This document shows positions 55,534 through 64,000 of a stretch of DNA of 64,000 nucleotides, one piece after another. The DNA is from Bdellovibrionales bacterium GWA1_52_35 (GTDB lineage: Bacteria > Bdellovibrionota > UBA1018): contig MEPO01000025.1 in NCBI GenBank assembly GCA_001769805.1, positions 36,973-100,972 of the forward strand, read 5' to 3'. A program made the position numbers and the translations under genes. How positions within the stretch are numbered: position 1 is the first letter of the stretch; each line of letters begins with the position of its first letter. Below the pieces are notes generated by a model. The model was not told the DNA's origin. It saw only the letters and a program-made list of their open reading frames with translations, and did no database searches.

Positions 55534-57572
55534 TTCCCACAGGGGGTTTTACCACTGCTGTAAGTTTCACGAAACCACGTCTGGATGTCCACTGCTTCTG
55601 TTTCGTTGCCCACGTCATCCTCTGGATCAACATTCTGATATTTCACCTGTATGAAATGAACCAGCTCATGAGCCAGTGAATCATCCAGAGTCCTGCCGCG
55701 CGGGAGATACAGCCAGGCCTGATCCGTCAGGAAGATTTCGTTTCGAGCAGCGACATAAGCATTCAGAACAGCACTCGGGCGAAAGGCCCACTGCGGCTCA
55801 ATCGAGTTCTGAAATTTTTCCAGAGTGATCTGACTTTCAAGATAGATCGCGGGAGGGGAAATCGACTTTTGCAGCAGCACCCCCATTTTTTTTGCAACCG
55901 CTTCTAAAGTACATCTTTCCGAGAAACGAAGAGAGAGAACTGAAGTGTTTGATTCAGCTCCACACGACAGAATATCCAAAGCGACCAGTAACTGATAATC
56001 GGCAGCCAGGACGCCCGCACCGCCTTTTTCAAAACTTCGACGTCCTATGCCTTTCTTTTCCACGCAGGAATAAATTCCTGATACCTGCTCAGGCCTGGCT
56101 TGCACCCAGACCTTCCCCAGTGCCGGAAGCGCATTCGCGTATTGTTCAGATTCACGTAGCGCGAATCGTTCCTCCTCAGTGGCATCGGGCTTCAGTGGAA
56201 TTTCAAAATCAGGATGAATCCCCACAATCTGATTAGTCCTTCCAGAAGGCTGGTAAAACCGCTGAGTCGTCGCAAACAACATGAGATTAAAGACCGTCTC
56301 GGCACCTGTTTGAACCGTTCCCTTTCCGAAGGAGCGCTCGCCGACGATCCATCCGCGCGAATAGTCCTGCAGGGCACCTGCCACAATTTCAGCGGCGCTC
56401 GCCGATCCCGCATCAATGAGAACAACCAGCGGAAGAGCGGTGACGGCCATACGTTCGGCCTCTAACGGTACTAATTCGTCTCTCTCAAGATCCTTTACCT
56501 GCACGATGATTTTATTACCGACAAAAAGCCCTCCGACACAGACGGCTTCCTGCAACGAACCACCGGGATTTCCCCGTAGATCCAGAATCAAACGCTTGAC
56601 ACCCTTTTTTTCAAATGTTGCGAGATGGTCCTCGATCTGCTGGCAGACGCCTTCTTCCACGAAGCTATGCAACTTGATCCAACCCACTTTCGTGCCTCGG
56701 TCCTGAAGTATTTTGGCCTGCACGTTCTGGATCAAAATGGAGCCGCGGGTGATCTGGATTTTCAGAGGATTGCCGGAACGCAGAATTTCAAGAGTCACCA
56801 CGCTCCCAATCGGACCTCTGATCCGGGTAGCTGCGGAAGCAGCGCTGGCATTTTCGACCGTCGTTCCATCCACGCTCACCAATACGTCATTATTTCTGAT
56901 ACCCGCATCCTGAGCCGGACCTCCTTGCATCGGAAACAAAATGATCTTTTGGCCGAGCTTTTGCAGCATACAACCGATGCCAGCGAAGCGCTCACCTGCG
57001 GAACGCGTCTGAGCCTCGAATTCCGCGACAGGCATTACATACGTATGAGGATCGATCGCCGCGGCCAGGTAGGCATTGATCATTGCACCACTTGCCTGGC
57101 CTTGAGCTTCAATCGGAACTCCCTTCGCCAGATACCGGAAGAGCTCATCAAAAGCCAAGGCCTTTGGTCCCGCCTGGAAGATCTTGCGGGCCAGAGAGAT
57201 CCAGTTCAGGCGGCGCTTTTGCTCGAGGCGGTACATCTCCAAAGTGGAACTTGCGCGATCCCCTGCGTGATCCGAAGCACCAACGGAGAGCACTCCGAAG
57301 CGGCCCTTGGAATAAATCAGATCCAGAGGAGGATTATGAAAACCTGCCAGGCTTTTCAGGGCATCCATACAGCCCAGGAACTGATTTTCATTTCCGGCGT
57401 AGCACTCGCTTTGCGAAAGTCCAAAGCCGCGCCCATGCAATGATTCGAAGGTCAGTTTCGTATTTTGCCAATAAGTAAGACTCGAGGAAGAAGCAAAAGC
57501 GGTCTGAGCCAAAAAGCTCAAAGCAAAAAACCCGACCCATACTCCACTCCAGCGGCGACGAAGCATACCCAT
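55530..57572 (-). CDS. S41 (CtpA-type) protease fused to an HExxH gluzincin-like domain
   Basis: 680 residues with signal peptide (VWVGFFALSFLAQTAFA). A helical N-terminal region (30-185) precedes a PDZ domain (about 195-275: GIGCMLQKLGQKIILFPMQGGPAQDAGIRNNDVLVSVDG). The S41 catalytic domain (about 290-460) has Ser392 in DAGSASAAEIVAGALQD and Lys417 in ERSFGKGTVQ, 25 residues apart as in Tsp. Residues 560-680 form an extra domain with HELVH (635-639) and downstream Glu659 in GNETEAVDIQTWF, a zinc gluzincin pattern. Two unrelated protease centres in one periplasmic protein is unusual. The ATG at 57566 is an alternative start. Confidence 0.85.
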   Translation of the reverse strand: MGMLRRRWSGVWVGFFALSFLAQTAFASSSSLTYWQNTKLTFESLHGRGFGLSQSECYAGNENQFLGCMDALKSLAGFHNPPLDLIYSKGRFGVLSVGASDHAGDRASSTLEMYRLEQKRRLNWISLARKIFQAGPKALAFDELFRYLAKGVPIEAQGQASGAMINAYLAAAIDPHTYVMPVAEFEAQTRSAGERFAGIGCMLQKLGQKIILFPMQGGPAQDAGIRNNDVLVSVDGTTVENASAASAATRIRGPIGSVVTLEILRSGNPLKIQITRGSILIQNVQAKILQDRGTKVGWIKLHSFVEEGVCQQIEDHLATFEKKGVKRLILDLRGNPGGSLQEAVCVGGLFVGNKIIVQVKDLERDELVPLEAERMAVTALPLVVLIDAGSASAAEIVAGALQDYSRGWIVGERSFGKGTVQTGAETVFNLMLFATTQRFYQPSGRTNQIVGIHPDFEIPLKPDATEEERFALRESEQYANALPALGKVWVQARPEQVSGIYSCVEKKGIGRRSFEKGGAGVLAADYQLLVALDILSCGAESNTSVLSLRFSERCTLEAVAKKMGVLLQKSISPPAIYLESQITLEKFQNSIEPQWAFRPSAVLNAYVAARNEIFLTDQAWLYLPRGRTLDDSLAHELVHFIQVKYQNVDPEDDVGNETEAVDIQTWFRETYSSGKTPCGN

Positions 57573-57711
57573 TGATTACCTCGCCACTTCAGTACCTTAA
57601 TTGATTAATCTAGTCAACTATTAGAATATATAACACCTACCGGAACAAAAACCAAAATACCCTGTATTTACAATAATTTGAACAAATACTCAATCATACC
57701 TCGCTCGGTTC

Positions 57712-57740
57712 TTGACGCGGTGAGTCAATACATGTAAGTT
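57712..57740 (+). promoter_or_regulatory. Possible promoter of the giant repeat lipoprotein gene
   Basis: TTGACG (57712-57717), 17 bases, TAAGTT (57735-57740), about 52 bases before ATG 57792. The -35 is good and the -10 weak. The 220-base gap 57573-57791 is AT-rich and otherwise holds one near-palindrome, TTGATTAATCTAGTCAA (57601-57617), a possible operator for the divergent genes. Confidence 0.35.
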
Positions 57741-57791
57741 CCCTCCCGTCCTTCTTTGAGGACTCAATCAGCGATCTCAGGAGATTTCCGT

Positions 57792-60700
57792 ATGGCACGT
57801 TTCGGCTTCGTTTTTCTGTCGCTTGCTCTGATGCTTAATTTCGCCGGATGTAAAAAAGAGGTAGGCGGCACTCCGACCGCGGACCCTTCAGCAGGAGAAG
57901 TCGTGCTGATGGTCTCTGAACGACAGATGTCAGAGTCTCCTGAAGCGGACTGGCGCGATGCAGGCGGAGTTCTGAACGTCAAATATGAGTCGGGCGATCC
58001 GCAGCCAAAGGCTCACCAGAAGTCACTCGCATTCACTGGAATGCTCCGCATTCCACTGGCTCTGACCAGCAGCAAGAGCCTTTACCGCCTGACCGAGTTC
58101 ATCGTGCTCTCAGCCAGCGGTGACCAAGCCAAACCCTTGACTTCTCTTTCCAGTAAAGATGTCGATAATCTGATCGGCGATACCCGTTACGGCGTAAACG
58201 TCCACATCGTGGTGACCCGAGAAGGAAACATCGAACCGGATCTTCGCATTTCAAAAAACTATGCAGCCCCACCTTCCTTCCCCATCCAGAAGGAATTCCG
58301 TTCTATCAAAATCGGTTTCACCGATCCGTCCGTAATCATCACGACCCAGGACCTCGAAGGAACGCTTCGTAAACTGAAGACAATCGCCAGCGCCACTGAT
58401 AAGTACCACGAGGAACTGGTCAGCCTGATTTCAAAAGCGGAGGCAATTGATACCGCACATTTAAACCTTCTGCTGGACGCGGTCTATTTCACCGCAGCCG
58501 ATCTCAAACGGCTTATTCAGACAGACGAAGAACTTCAGAAGCTCCCGTACTCCGACGAAACCAACCAGCTTCGAAATCTGGTGCGGGAGAAAATTTATAT
58601 TGGACGCAGCCTTTCAAGATTTGCTGACTCCATCGCAAGCGCGGGAATTGCAAAACTCAAGGATCTCAGCGCTGAAGGCCTCGTGTCGATTCTCAATCGA
58701 ATTCTGGATGAGAGAGAGTACATCTCTTCAGCTTTTGATCGGGCCTTGAAAGTGGCCGTTCAAAAGACACTCCCCATGGCAGCCGATACCAAGCTTGCGC
58801 TCCTGGCGATTACAGGCAAGCGTGGTTTTTCTGAAACTTCAGCGCTTCTGGCCTTGAGCTGGTTTACTGAGGATTCGGATCGCTCTTTTGCCACGTTAAT
58901 CGGAGTCCTCAAGCAATTGGAAAGCTCTGATGCCAGCGGAGCCGTTGCGATAGGCGGTTTGAAACTGCTTGATACGATCACGCTTGAGCAAGCCAAGGTT
59001 CTGATCCCCCTTTCCGGCAGCAGTCAGGTGGAAGTCACCAACGCGGTTGTCGAAATGCTCGGTTCGGGCTTTAGTCTGGCAGCATTTCTCACGCTTTCTG
59101 AAATGCTTTCTTTTTCGGACAAAGATACTTTCATTATCCAACATATCCTTTCTTTCCCCTTGAGCGCTGCCCAAGCGTCCAAGCTGATCCGAATTGGTTA
59201 CGAAAAGAAGCTTGAGATCGCAAAGCTTGCGATTGGTCAGGTTCGCTCAATCAGCGGCACCGATCTGGTTGCGATTGCAAGCCAGCTCAGCTTTTCTGAC
59301 AAGGATACGTTGATCCTTTTTACCTTTCCGAATATCGCATCACTGAATTCGAGCGAAGTGATCCTCCTCATCAATCTCAGTTATGAGCAGAAACTGAAGG
59401 TCGGCTTGACTGGTCTTCCTAAAACGAGCGATCTCGATGGATCGTCACTCGCGAAGATTGCCGCCAGCCTTTCTTTTGGTGATAAAGACAGTCTGATACT
59501 GGCGGGCCTTGCACGACTGAAATCTATCACCGCAGATCAGGCAACGACACTGATCGATTTGGGCTATGAGAGCAAGCTTCAGATCGCGACTGACTGCTCA
59601 CGACGGATCAGCAAAATCACCGCAGCGGATCTTTCCGCTTTGCTCCGCCACTTAGACTGGGGCAGCAAGGACTTGCTTGCCTTATCAGGACTTGACCTCA
59701 TCAGCAGTCTTCAGATTGAGGAAATCAAGATTCTGGTACCACTCTGTTATGAACAGAAGCTGGCTGTGATGAAGAAGGCACTTCCGAAAGTGAAACCCCT
59801 CTCGGGTGCCCAGCTCGCCGAAGTGGCGGCGCTCCTGTCCTGGGGCGATAAAGATGCAGTGCTTGCGTTCGGCTCAGCCCAGGTGAAAACTCTGACAGTT
59901 GCCGAAGCGAAACAGCTCATTGCGGTCTCTTATGAGGCCAAAATGAATACCGTGCTCACGTCATTGTCGAAGATCCCAAATTTAACGGGAAGCCAGCTCC
60001 TGGAACTGGTTCAGCTCTTCAACTGGGGTGACAAAGATCTCGTGATATTGGCGGGTCTCAAGGTCGTCCCCACACTCTCGGTCAATGAAGCCAAAAACCT
60101 GCTTGCCGCATCTTATGAACAGAAGACCGCGATTGCTAAAATTCTGATGACTAAACTTGGGAACCTGAGTTCGGCAGATGTGATCGCGATTATCGGTTCG
60201 GCCGGGGACCACAAGCTTGCGGTCGCGCAGATGGGCCTAGCCAAGGTCCTGACGATTCACGCCAGTGATGCGATTGCTCTTGCAGGCGCCCTCTCCTGGA
60301 GTGACAAGGATACGATCATTGCCAATGCACTGACTCGAATCCAGCCCATGAGCATGGCTGAGCTGATCGCAGTTTCTAAGGTGGGCTATAATGATGACCG
60401 GAAGCTCCGCATTCTGATGGATCGGTATCTCGCTGTGAACGACCTGTCGGTTTCGACTGTCTTGGTCCTGATGCAGAACGTCTCCTGGTCCAGCAAGGAC
60501 ACTGTTGCTGTCGGATTCCTGAATACCTGGTCTTCGCTCACAACGGGTGAACTGATCCAGATCTCCCAGGCTTCCTATGAACAGAAAGTTCCGATTCTGA
60601 TGAACTATTTTATCAAGACGTCGGACCGCACGGTCGCGAGCGCACTGCAAGTCGTGGCCCTCATGAGTTGGAGTGATAAAGACACCTTCCTCCTGAAGGC

Positions 60701-60812
60701 AGTGAGACTGGTCACCGACCTCACAACAGCTAATCTTCCCGCACTGGCCAAATCCGCTTACGAAAAAGAAGCGGAAATCCTAAGGGCCGGTTTGGCTCGC
60801 CTGGGACGATAA
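57792..60812 (+). CDS. Giant lipoprotein of about 60-residue tandem repeats
   Basis: 1006 residues from ATG 57792 (GGAG eight bases upstream). Signal MARFGFVFLSLALMLNFAGC with a lipobox FAGC. From about residue 438 to the end, a 60-residue unit is repeated nine to ten times. Each unit has two half-motifs: L-S-W-S-D-K-D at the start and S-Y-E-Q-K-L about 32 residues later (for example LSFSDKD..GYEKKLEI, LSWGDKD..SYEAKMNT). The alternation of short helices and D/K turns resembles the DUF4476 repeat pattern and predicts an alpha-solenoid. The first 400 residues contain more diverged copies. It is likely a periplasmic or surface scaffold of unknown partner. Confidence 0.82.
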   Translation: MARFGFVFLSLALMLNFAGCKKEVGGTPTADPSAGEVVLMVSERQMSESPEADWRDAGGVLNVKYESGDPQPKAHQKSLAFTGMLRIPLALTSSKSLYRLTEFIVLSASGDQAKPLTSLSSKDVDNLIGDTRYGVNVHIVVTREGNIEPDLRISKNYAAPPSFPIQKEFRSIKIGFTDPSVIITTQDLEGTLRKLKTIASATDKYHEELVSLISKAEAIDTAHLNLLLDAVYFTAADLKRLIQTDEELQKLPYSDETNQLRNLVREKIYIGRSLSRFADSIASAGIAKLKDLSAEGLVSILNRILDEREYISSAFDRALKVAVQKTLPMAADTKLALLAITGKRGFSETSALLALSWFTEDSDRSFATLIGVLKQLESSDASGAVAIGGLKLLDTITLEQAKVLIPLSGSSQVEVTNAVVEMLGSGFSLAAFLTLSEMLSFSDKDTFIIQHILSFPLSAAQASKLIRIGYEKKLEIAKLAIGQVRSISGTDLVAIASQLSFSDKDTLILFTFPNIASLNSSEVILLINLSYEQKLKVGLTGLPKTSDLDGSSLAKIAASLSFGDKDSLILAGLARLKSITADQATTLIDLGYESKLQIATDCSRRISKITAADLSALLRHLDWGSKDLLALSGLDLISSLQIEEIKILVPLCYEQKLAVMKKALPKVKPLSGAQLAEVAALLSWGDKDAVLAFGSAQVKTLTVAEAKQLIAVSYEAKMNTVLTSLSKIPNLTGSQLLELVQLFNWGDKDLVILAGLKVVPTLSVNEAKNLLAASYEQKTAIAKILMTKLGNLSSADVIAIIGSAGDHKLAVAQMGLAKVLTIHASDAIALAGALSWSDKDTIIANALTRIQPMSMAELIAVSKVGYNDDRKLRILMDRYLAVNDLSVSTVLVLMQNVSWSSKDTVAVGFLNTWSSLTTGELIQISQASYEQKVPILMNYFIKTSDRTVASALQVVALMSWSDKDTFLLKAVRLVTDLTTANLPALAKSAYEKEAEILRAGLARLGR

Positions 60813-60904
60813 TTCAAAAAAAATTACGCCAGCCGTCCCGTTCCGGAACAGGTCAGTGGAATGTCATTTGCTGAGCATTATGGGTCCATAAGAAAGGGGC
60901 ACCC

Positions 60905-61360
60905 ATGACAACGAATGACAACATCACGATCGTCCGCAAGCTTTACGACTGCATCAACGAACATGACCTTGAATGCACACTCCCTCTGGCCCATGAGAAA
61001 GTGGAGTGGTGCGACATGTCCACGGGAATCCGGCTGCGCGGCAAAGATGGATTCAAGCAGTCCAATCAAAACTGGCTTTCCGCATTTCCGGACGTCAAAA
61101 TTGTAATCACGAATATCTTTGCGACTGACGAATTCGTGGTCGCCGAGTACCTGGCAAAAGGAACCCATTCAGGAACCCTGAAGACCTCAGTCGGTCAGTT
61201 TGAAAGCACACGGCGCCAGATGGAAATGAATTTTTGCGATGTGATTCACTTGGAAAACGGGAAAATCACCAGTGGCCACAGCTACTACGACTTCATGACT
61301 CTTCTGAACCAGATCGGTGTTTCGGTGGGATCAGAAATGCAGAAAAAGCGGGTCGCGTGA
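60905..61360 (+). CDS. SnoaL-like (NTF2-fold) ester-cyclase family protein
   Basis: 151 residues. The NTF2-like fold is visible as IVRKLYDCINEHDLECTLPLAHEKVEW, GKDGFKQSNQNWLSAFPDVKIVITNIFATDEFVVAEYLAKGTHSG broken over strands, and FCDVIHLENGKITSGHSYYD. The pattern matches the SnoaL/ester-cyclase subgroup, which binds small hydrophobic ligands. Its substrate is unknown. A perfect palindrome GTTCCGGAAC (60840-60849) lies 55 bases upstream. Confidence 0.82.
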   Translation: MTTNDNITIVRKLYDCINEHDLECTLPLAHEKVEWCDMSTGIRLRGKDGFKQSNQNWLSAFPDVKIVITNIFATDEFVVAEYLAKGTHSGTLKTSVGQFESTRRQMEMNFCDVIHLENGKITSGHSYYDFMTLLNQIGVSVGSEMQKKRVA

Positions 61361-61404
61361 GCTCACCTGATCAGCTCCTCTGAAATTTCCGTCGACCCGC
61401 GTCA

Positions 61405-61442
61405 CGCACAGAATGTGCGCAATTTCTTTAAAATACGTGCGC
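61405..61442. promoter_or_regulatory. Inverted repeat plus half-site before the second TIGR02147 gene
   Basis: CGCAC, spacer AGAAT, GTGCG (61405-61419) followed by a third GTGCGC at 61437-61442, 42 bases before the ATG at 61484. The layout (palindrome plus extra half-site) parallels the operator of the other TIGR02147 gene, though the sequence differs. Confidence 0.4.
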
Positions 61443-61483
61443 TTTTCATTGCTCGATAGCCGCTTCAATGATTTCCTAAAAGT

Positions 61484-62323
61484 ATGCAAGAGCCGTCGAT
61501 CAATATTTACGATTTCAACAGCTATCGCGATTTTGTTGCGGCAGCGGCGAAGCGTTACGAAGGACGGAAGAATCGACCCTTCTCGCTGATGACCTGGTCC
61601 AAGCGCCTGGGCTACCGCTCCCCGCGAAGCATCGCCATGGTCATCAAAGGCCAGCGCTTCCCAAGCCAGGAAATGATCCGAGCTCTGGCTCGGGATCTCA
61701 AACTCACCGAACGCGAAGAGCGTTATGGTGATCTCCTGGTCCAACTGGAGAAGGCTCATAAGAGAAATCGAGATCCAAGACCCATTCTCGAAGCCCTGCA
61801 ACGGCTCCAGCCCAAAGCCAACGCCCCCTCCATCGACGTCCAGACCTTTGCCTATATTTCCTCCTGGTACTTTCTAGTCATCAAACAACTGGTGGAAACT
61901 CCCAACTTCAAGGAAAGCCCCGCCTGGATTCGCCGCAAGCTGCTCAATAAAGTCACCGAAGCCGAAGTTCGGCAGGCGATCCAGACGATGCTGAATCTGG
62001 GTATTCTGAAACGCGACCCAGACAAACGCCTCAGAATCCAAAAAGCTGTCGTGTCTTCGACTGATATTCCCTCTTCAGCGATTCGCCTTCATCACCAGCA
62101 AATGCTCGAGCGCGCCAAAGAAGCCCTTGAGCAGCAGGAAGTGTTGACACGGGAATTCGGTTCATTGGTTTTTAAAATGGCCCCTTCCCGGATACACGAA
62201 GCCAAAGAGCGCGTCCGCGCCTTCAGGGATGCCTTTGAGCAGGAGTTTGGCGCGAGCGGCTCAGGCGAAGTTTATCAATTTAATTTTCAGATTTTTTCTC
62301 ACACAGACAGGGGCGAAGCATGA
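61484..62323 (+). CDS. TIGR02147-family transcriptional regulator
   Basis: 279 residues. The N-terminus has the family start INIYDFNSYRDFVAAAAKRYEG and a helix-turn-helix RPFSLMTWSKRLGYRSPRSIAMVIKGQRFPS. The central SSWYFLVIKQLVETPNF and KVTEAEVRQAIQTMLNLGILKRDPDKRLRI form the winged region, followed by IRLHHQQMLERAKEALEQQEV and the C-terminal YQFNFQIFSHT. It clearly belongs to the same family as 25695-26495. The stop overlaps the next start (ATGA), so regulator and exported partner are translationally coupled. Confidence 0.9.
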   Translation: MQEPSINIYDFNSYRDFVAAAAKRYEGRKNRPFSLMTWSKRLGYRSPRSIAMVIKGQRFPSQEMIRALARDLKLTEREERYGDLLVQLEKAHKRNRDPRPILEALQRLQPKANAPSIDVQTFAYISSWYFLVIKQLVETPNFKESPAWIRRKLLNKVTEAEVRQAIQTMLNLGILKRDPDKRLRIQKAVVSSTDIPSSAIRLHHQQMLERAKEALEQQEVLTREFGSLVFKMAPSRIHEAKERVRAFRDAFEQEFGASGSGEVYQFNFQIFSHTDRGEA

Positions 62324-63867
62324 CAAAGACAAATGGGTTCATCATTGCGATCTTGGGAATTTGGGTGGTCAGTTGCACCGTCCTTCCGGCAGCACAGGCG
62401 GGCGGAGGAGACATTGTGGGCAACGGCGGGAACCTTTACATATGTGAAATCGAATATGAGAACGGTGCAAGACGTACCGTAGAGCTTCTGGATTTCTACG
62501 AAGGCCGTGAGATGCGAGGACTCACGATTGATCTCGGGCCCGCAGTTCTCGATCCAATTGCAAAAATTCAGCTCGCCCTGACCCGCCTCCACCGTCTTGA
62601 TCCTGAAAGGGCTGAACGATTTCTGAAGCGAGCAGAGGGATTTTTTGACGATTTGCTTTTTGTGAAAGGCAGTCTCACTCAGATTCCTGATTACGGGTAC
62701 ATCGTCGTTGAATATGGCTGCAGCATCGAACAAATCGCAAGACAGCGACAGCGTCAGTATTCTGAAGACCGTACCTTCTGGATCAGAAAAGAACTCTGGG
62801 ACTCACTGGACAACAACAGTAAAGCCGGACTCATCCTGCACGAAATCATTTACGAAGAGCTGATTAAGGGTGGCGCAGAAAATTCCATAGACGCGCGGTA
62901 TTTGACTGCCCTAGTTTCGTCAAAAGAACTCGAAAGCCGTTCTTTTCCGGATTACGTGGAAAACACTCTGAACAAATTACGAGTCGATGAAGAATATCAG
63001 CAGATACGGATCGGTGACGCGAGGTACTACTCCAAGTCTCTGGATTTTTATTCCAACGGAAAACTGGCCAGAGCCACGGCTTCTGGTTCGGGATGGATTG
63101 AATCCCATGGCCAGGTATTTGGAGTCGGTGCTAACGATGTGCTCTCTTTTTACAAAGATGGAGCGATTCGACGATGGTCGCCCGTGAATGCAATGCATGT
63201 TCAGGTCAATGGAAGACAAATTTCAGCTCAGGACGTTTTATTTTATGAAAATGGCACCGTCAACGAGATCTTCACCTTCGCTATTGAACAAACTTTTTCG
63301 ACTTTTGACGGCGAAATTCAATTCAGCTGGAATTCGTTCAGCTTCTGGCCCAATGGCATGATCCAATCCGGACGGTTACTCTGGAAATCGGAACTCACCC
63401 AAGCCGATGGTTCTAGAATTTCGGTTCCGACTTTGAAGGGCCTCCTATTCGACGAAAGCGGAAAAATCGTAAAAACAGGTCCCTTCAATGTTGCAGGAAA
63501 GTGGGTTTGCTTTGATCATACCGATGAATCTTCGGCTAAGACGGGAGTCAGAGTAATCACCATTCACAATGTGGCTTATAATGGCGAATTAATTGAAGTT
63601 GAAAGAAATAGTCTTCAGCTCTTCGCAATTGACAGCGGAACCTGCCGTACGACCCGCGAATTCACTTTGTTAAATGTGAATGGCGGACTCTTCAGTGCAA
63701 AAGATGCAAAGCTCGAAATTTCCGATAATTTAATCCGTGGCGCAGACCTCGAAGAGGATTATTATCCTGGGAATTTTGCATACTGGACCGATGGAAAGAA
63801 AACTGAAGTCCAGCTGGTTTGCAGAGCCACTTACGCCCAAGAGAAAATTTACAGCCCGTTGAATTGA
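62320..63867 (+). CDS. Exported HE-motif protein with MORN-like repeats (TIGR02147 partner)
   Basis: 515 residues, signal MTKTNGFIIAILGIWVVSC ending AAQA, then GGGDIVGNGGN. The N-terminal module (about 28-215) has VELLDFYEGREMRG, YGCSIEQIARQ (Cys134), WIRKELWDSLDNNSKAGLILHEIIYEE with His174-Glu175, and RYLTALVSS. This type is abundant in Bdellovibrio-like genomes but has no named function that I know. The C-terminus carries MORN_2-like strands: FYSNGKLARA (243), FYKDGAIRRW (278), FYENGTVNEI (309), FWPNGMIQSG (342). The protein at 24059-25690 shares the N-terminal module but not the MORN-like part. Coupled to the regulator. Confidence 0.8.
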   Translation: MTKTNGFIIAILGIWVVSCTVLPAAQAGGGDIVGNGGNLYICEIEYENGARRTVELLDFYEGREMRGLTIDLGPAVLDPIAKIQLALTRLHRLDPERAERFLKRAEGFFDDLLFVKGSLTQIPDYGYIVVEYGCSIEQIARQRQRQYSEDRTFWIRKELWDSLDNNSKAGLILHEIIYEELIKGGAENSIDARYLTALVSSKELESRSFPDYVENTLNKLRVDEEYQQIRIGDARYYSKSLDFYSNGKLARATASGSGWIESHGQVFGVGANDVLSFYKDGAIRRWSPVNAMHVQVNGRQISAQDVLFYENGTVNEIFTFAIEQTFSTFDGEIQFSWNSFSFWPNGMIQSGRLLWKSELTQADGSRISVPTLKGLLFDESGKIVKTGPFNVAGKWVCFDHTDESSAKTGVRVITIHNVAYNGELIEVERNSLQLFAIDSGTCRTTREFTLLNVNGGLFSAKDAKLEISDNLIRGADLEEDYYPGNFAYWTDGKKTEVQLVCRATYAQEKIYSPLN

Positions 63868-63925
63868 CGCGGAACTGAGATGACGCGGCAAGCATCAAAA
63901 AGGAGGCGGATACCACTTAAAGCCC

Positions 63926-64000
63926 GAGTAGCCAGGGGACGCGCAGCTCAGCGCGTCGCCCCAGCCCTCACCGAACCGGACTTGCCCATTTCGGGCATCC
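63926..64000 (-). mobile_element. 3' end of a group II intron (domains V and VI), running off the window
   Basis: On the minus strand, 64000-63973 reads GGATGCCC, GAAA, TGGGC, AA, GTCCGGTTC. This is the core of domain V (consensus GAGCC..GAAA..CGGTTC), lacking only its first five bases beyond the window. Next comes a perfect 7-bp hairpin GACGCGC/GCGCGTC (63957-63938) within GGG/CCC, fitting domain VI, and then CTAC near 63931-63928 as a plausible 3' splice end. The intron body and any reverse transcriptase would lie to the right. Confidence 0.65.

Overview
The window looks like a chromosomal segment of a Gram-negative, aerobic, fatty-acid-oxidising bacterium of the Bdellovibrionota/Oligoflexia type. 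This rests on two TIGR02147-family regulators (a family concentrated in Bdellovibrio-like lineages and Fibrobacteres), many exported lipoproteins and beta-barrel-like proteins, a class III adenylate cyclase, an HD-GYP protein and a complete FadBA pair. The taxonomic call is inference from gene content, not from a marker gene.

Layout. 0.1-1.7 kb: a papain-like secreted peptidase coupled to a small DUF333-like secreted protein. 1.8-3.9 kb: an OmpR/EnvZ-type two-component pair ending at a strong bidirectional terminator. 4-10.6 kb: glutamate dehydrogenase, a receiver/PEP-pyruvate-binding protein paired with a degenerate phosphoribosyltransferase-hydrolase, and an Fe/Mn superoxide dismutase. 10.8-23.2 kb: a lipoprotein, an adenylate cyclase with HEAT repeats, two RluA-type pseudouridine synthases, an RlmI-like methyltransferase, a SRPBCC protein coupled to a MurF-Sua5 fusion, an HD-GYP protein and a CDF metal exporter. 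23.2-29.5 kb: tRNA-Arg(TCG) followed by an accessory stretch holding a TIGR02147 regulator with its exported partner, a decayed IS1111-type element, and two broken genes. 29.6-40.6 kb: a transport and stress block (PRC/MgtE-N/CBS protein with an atypical Nramp; CPA2 exchanger, PhoU-like protein and PiT; a CBS-DUF2267-PEBP fusion; a phosphoribosyltransferase-hydrolase fusion; a tandem universal stress protein). 40.7-46.2 kb: peptide transporter, aspartase and aconitase B, a plausible peptide-to-TCA-cycle operon. 46.2-51.7 kb: fadBA with a GNAT protein and a barrel protein. 51.7-57.6 kb: Bcp peroxiredoxin, DJ-1/PfpI protein, hemerythrin, several envelope proteins and an S41 protease carrying an extra HExxH domain. 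57.8-60.8 kb: a giant lipoprotein made of about 60-residue repeats. 60.9-64 kb: a SnoaL-like protein, a second TIGR02147/exported-protein pair, and at the edge what looks like the 3' end (domains V and VI) of a group II intron on the minus strand.

The most promising undescribed system is the twice-seen cassette of a TIGR02147 regulator translationally coupled to a signal-peptide protein. Both exported proteins share an N-terminal module (GGD start, a conserved Cys, an LxxHE helix) but carry different C-terminal repeats. One copy has a perfect 12-bp inverted-repeat operator over its -10 box. Other notable items are a full-length catalytically dead paralogue of the phosphoribosyltransferase-hydrolase enzyme, and several unusual domain fusions (MurF-Sua5, CBS-DUF2267-PEBP, S41-gluzincin).
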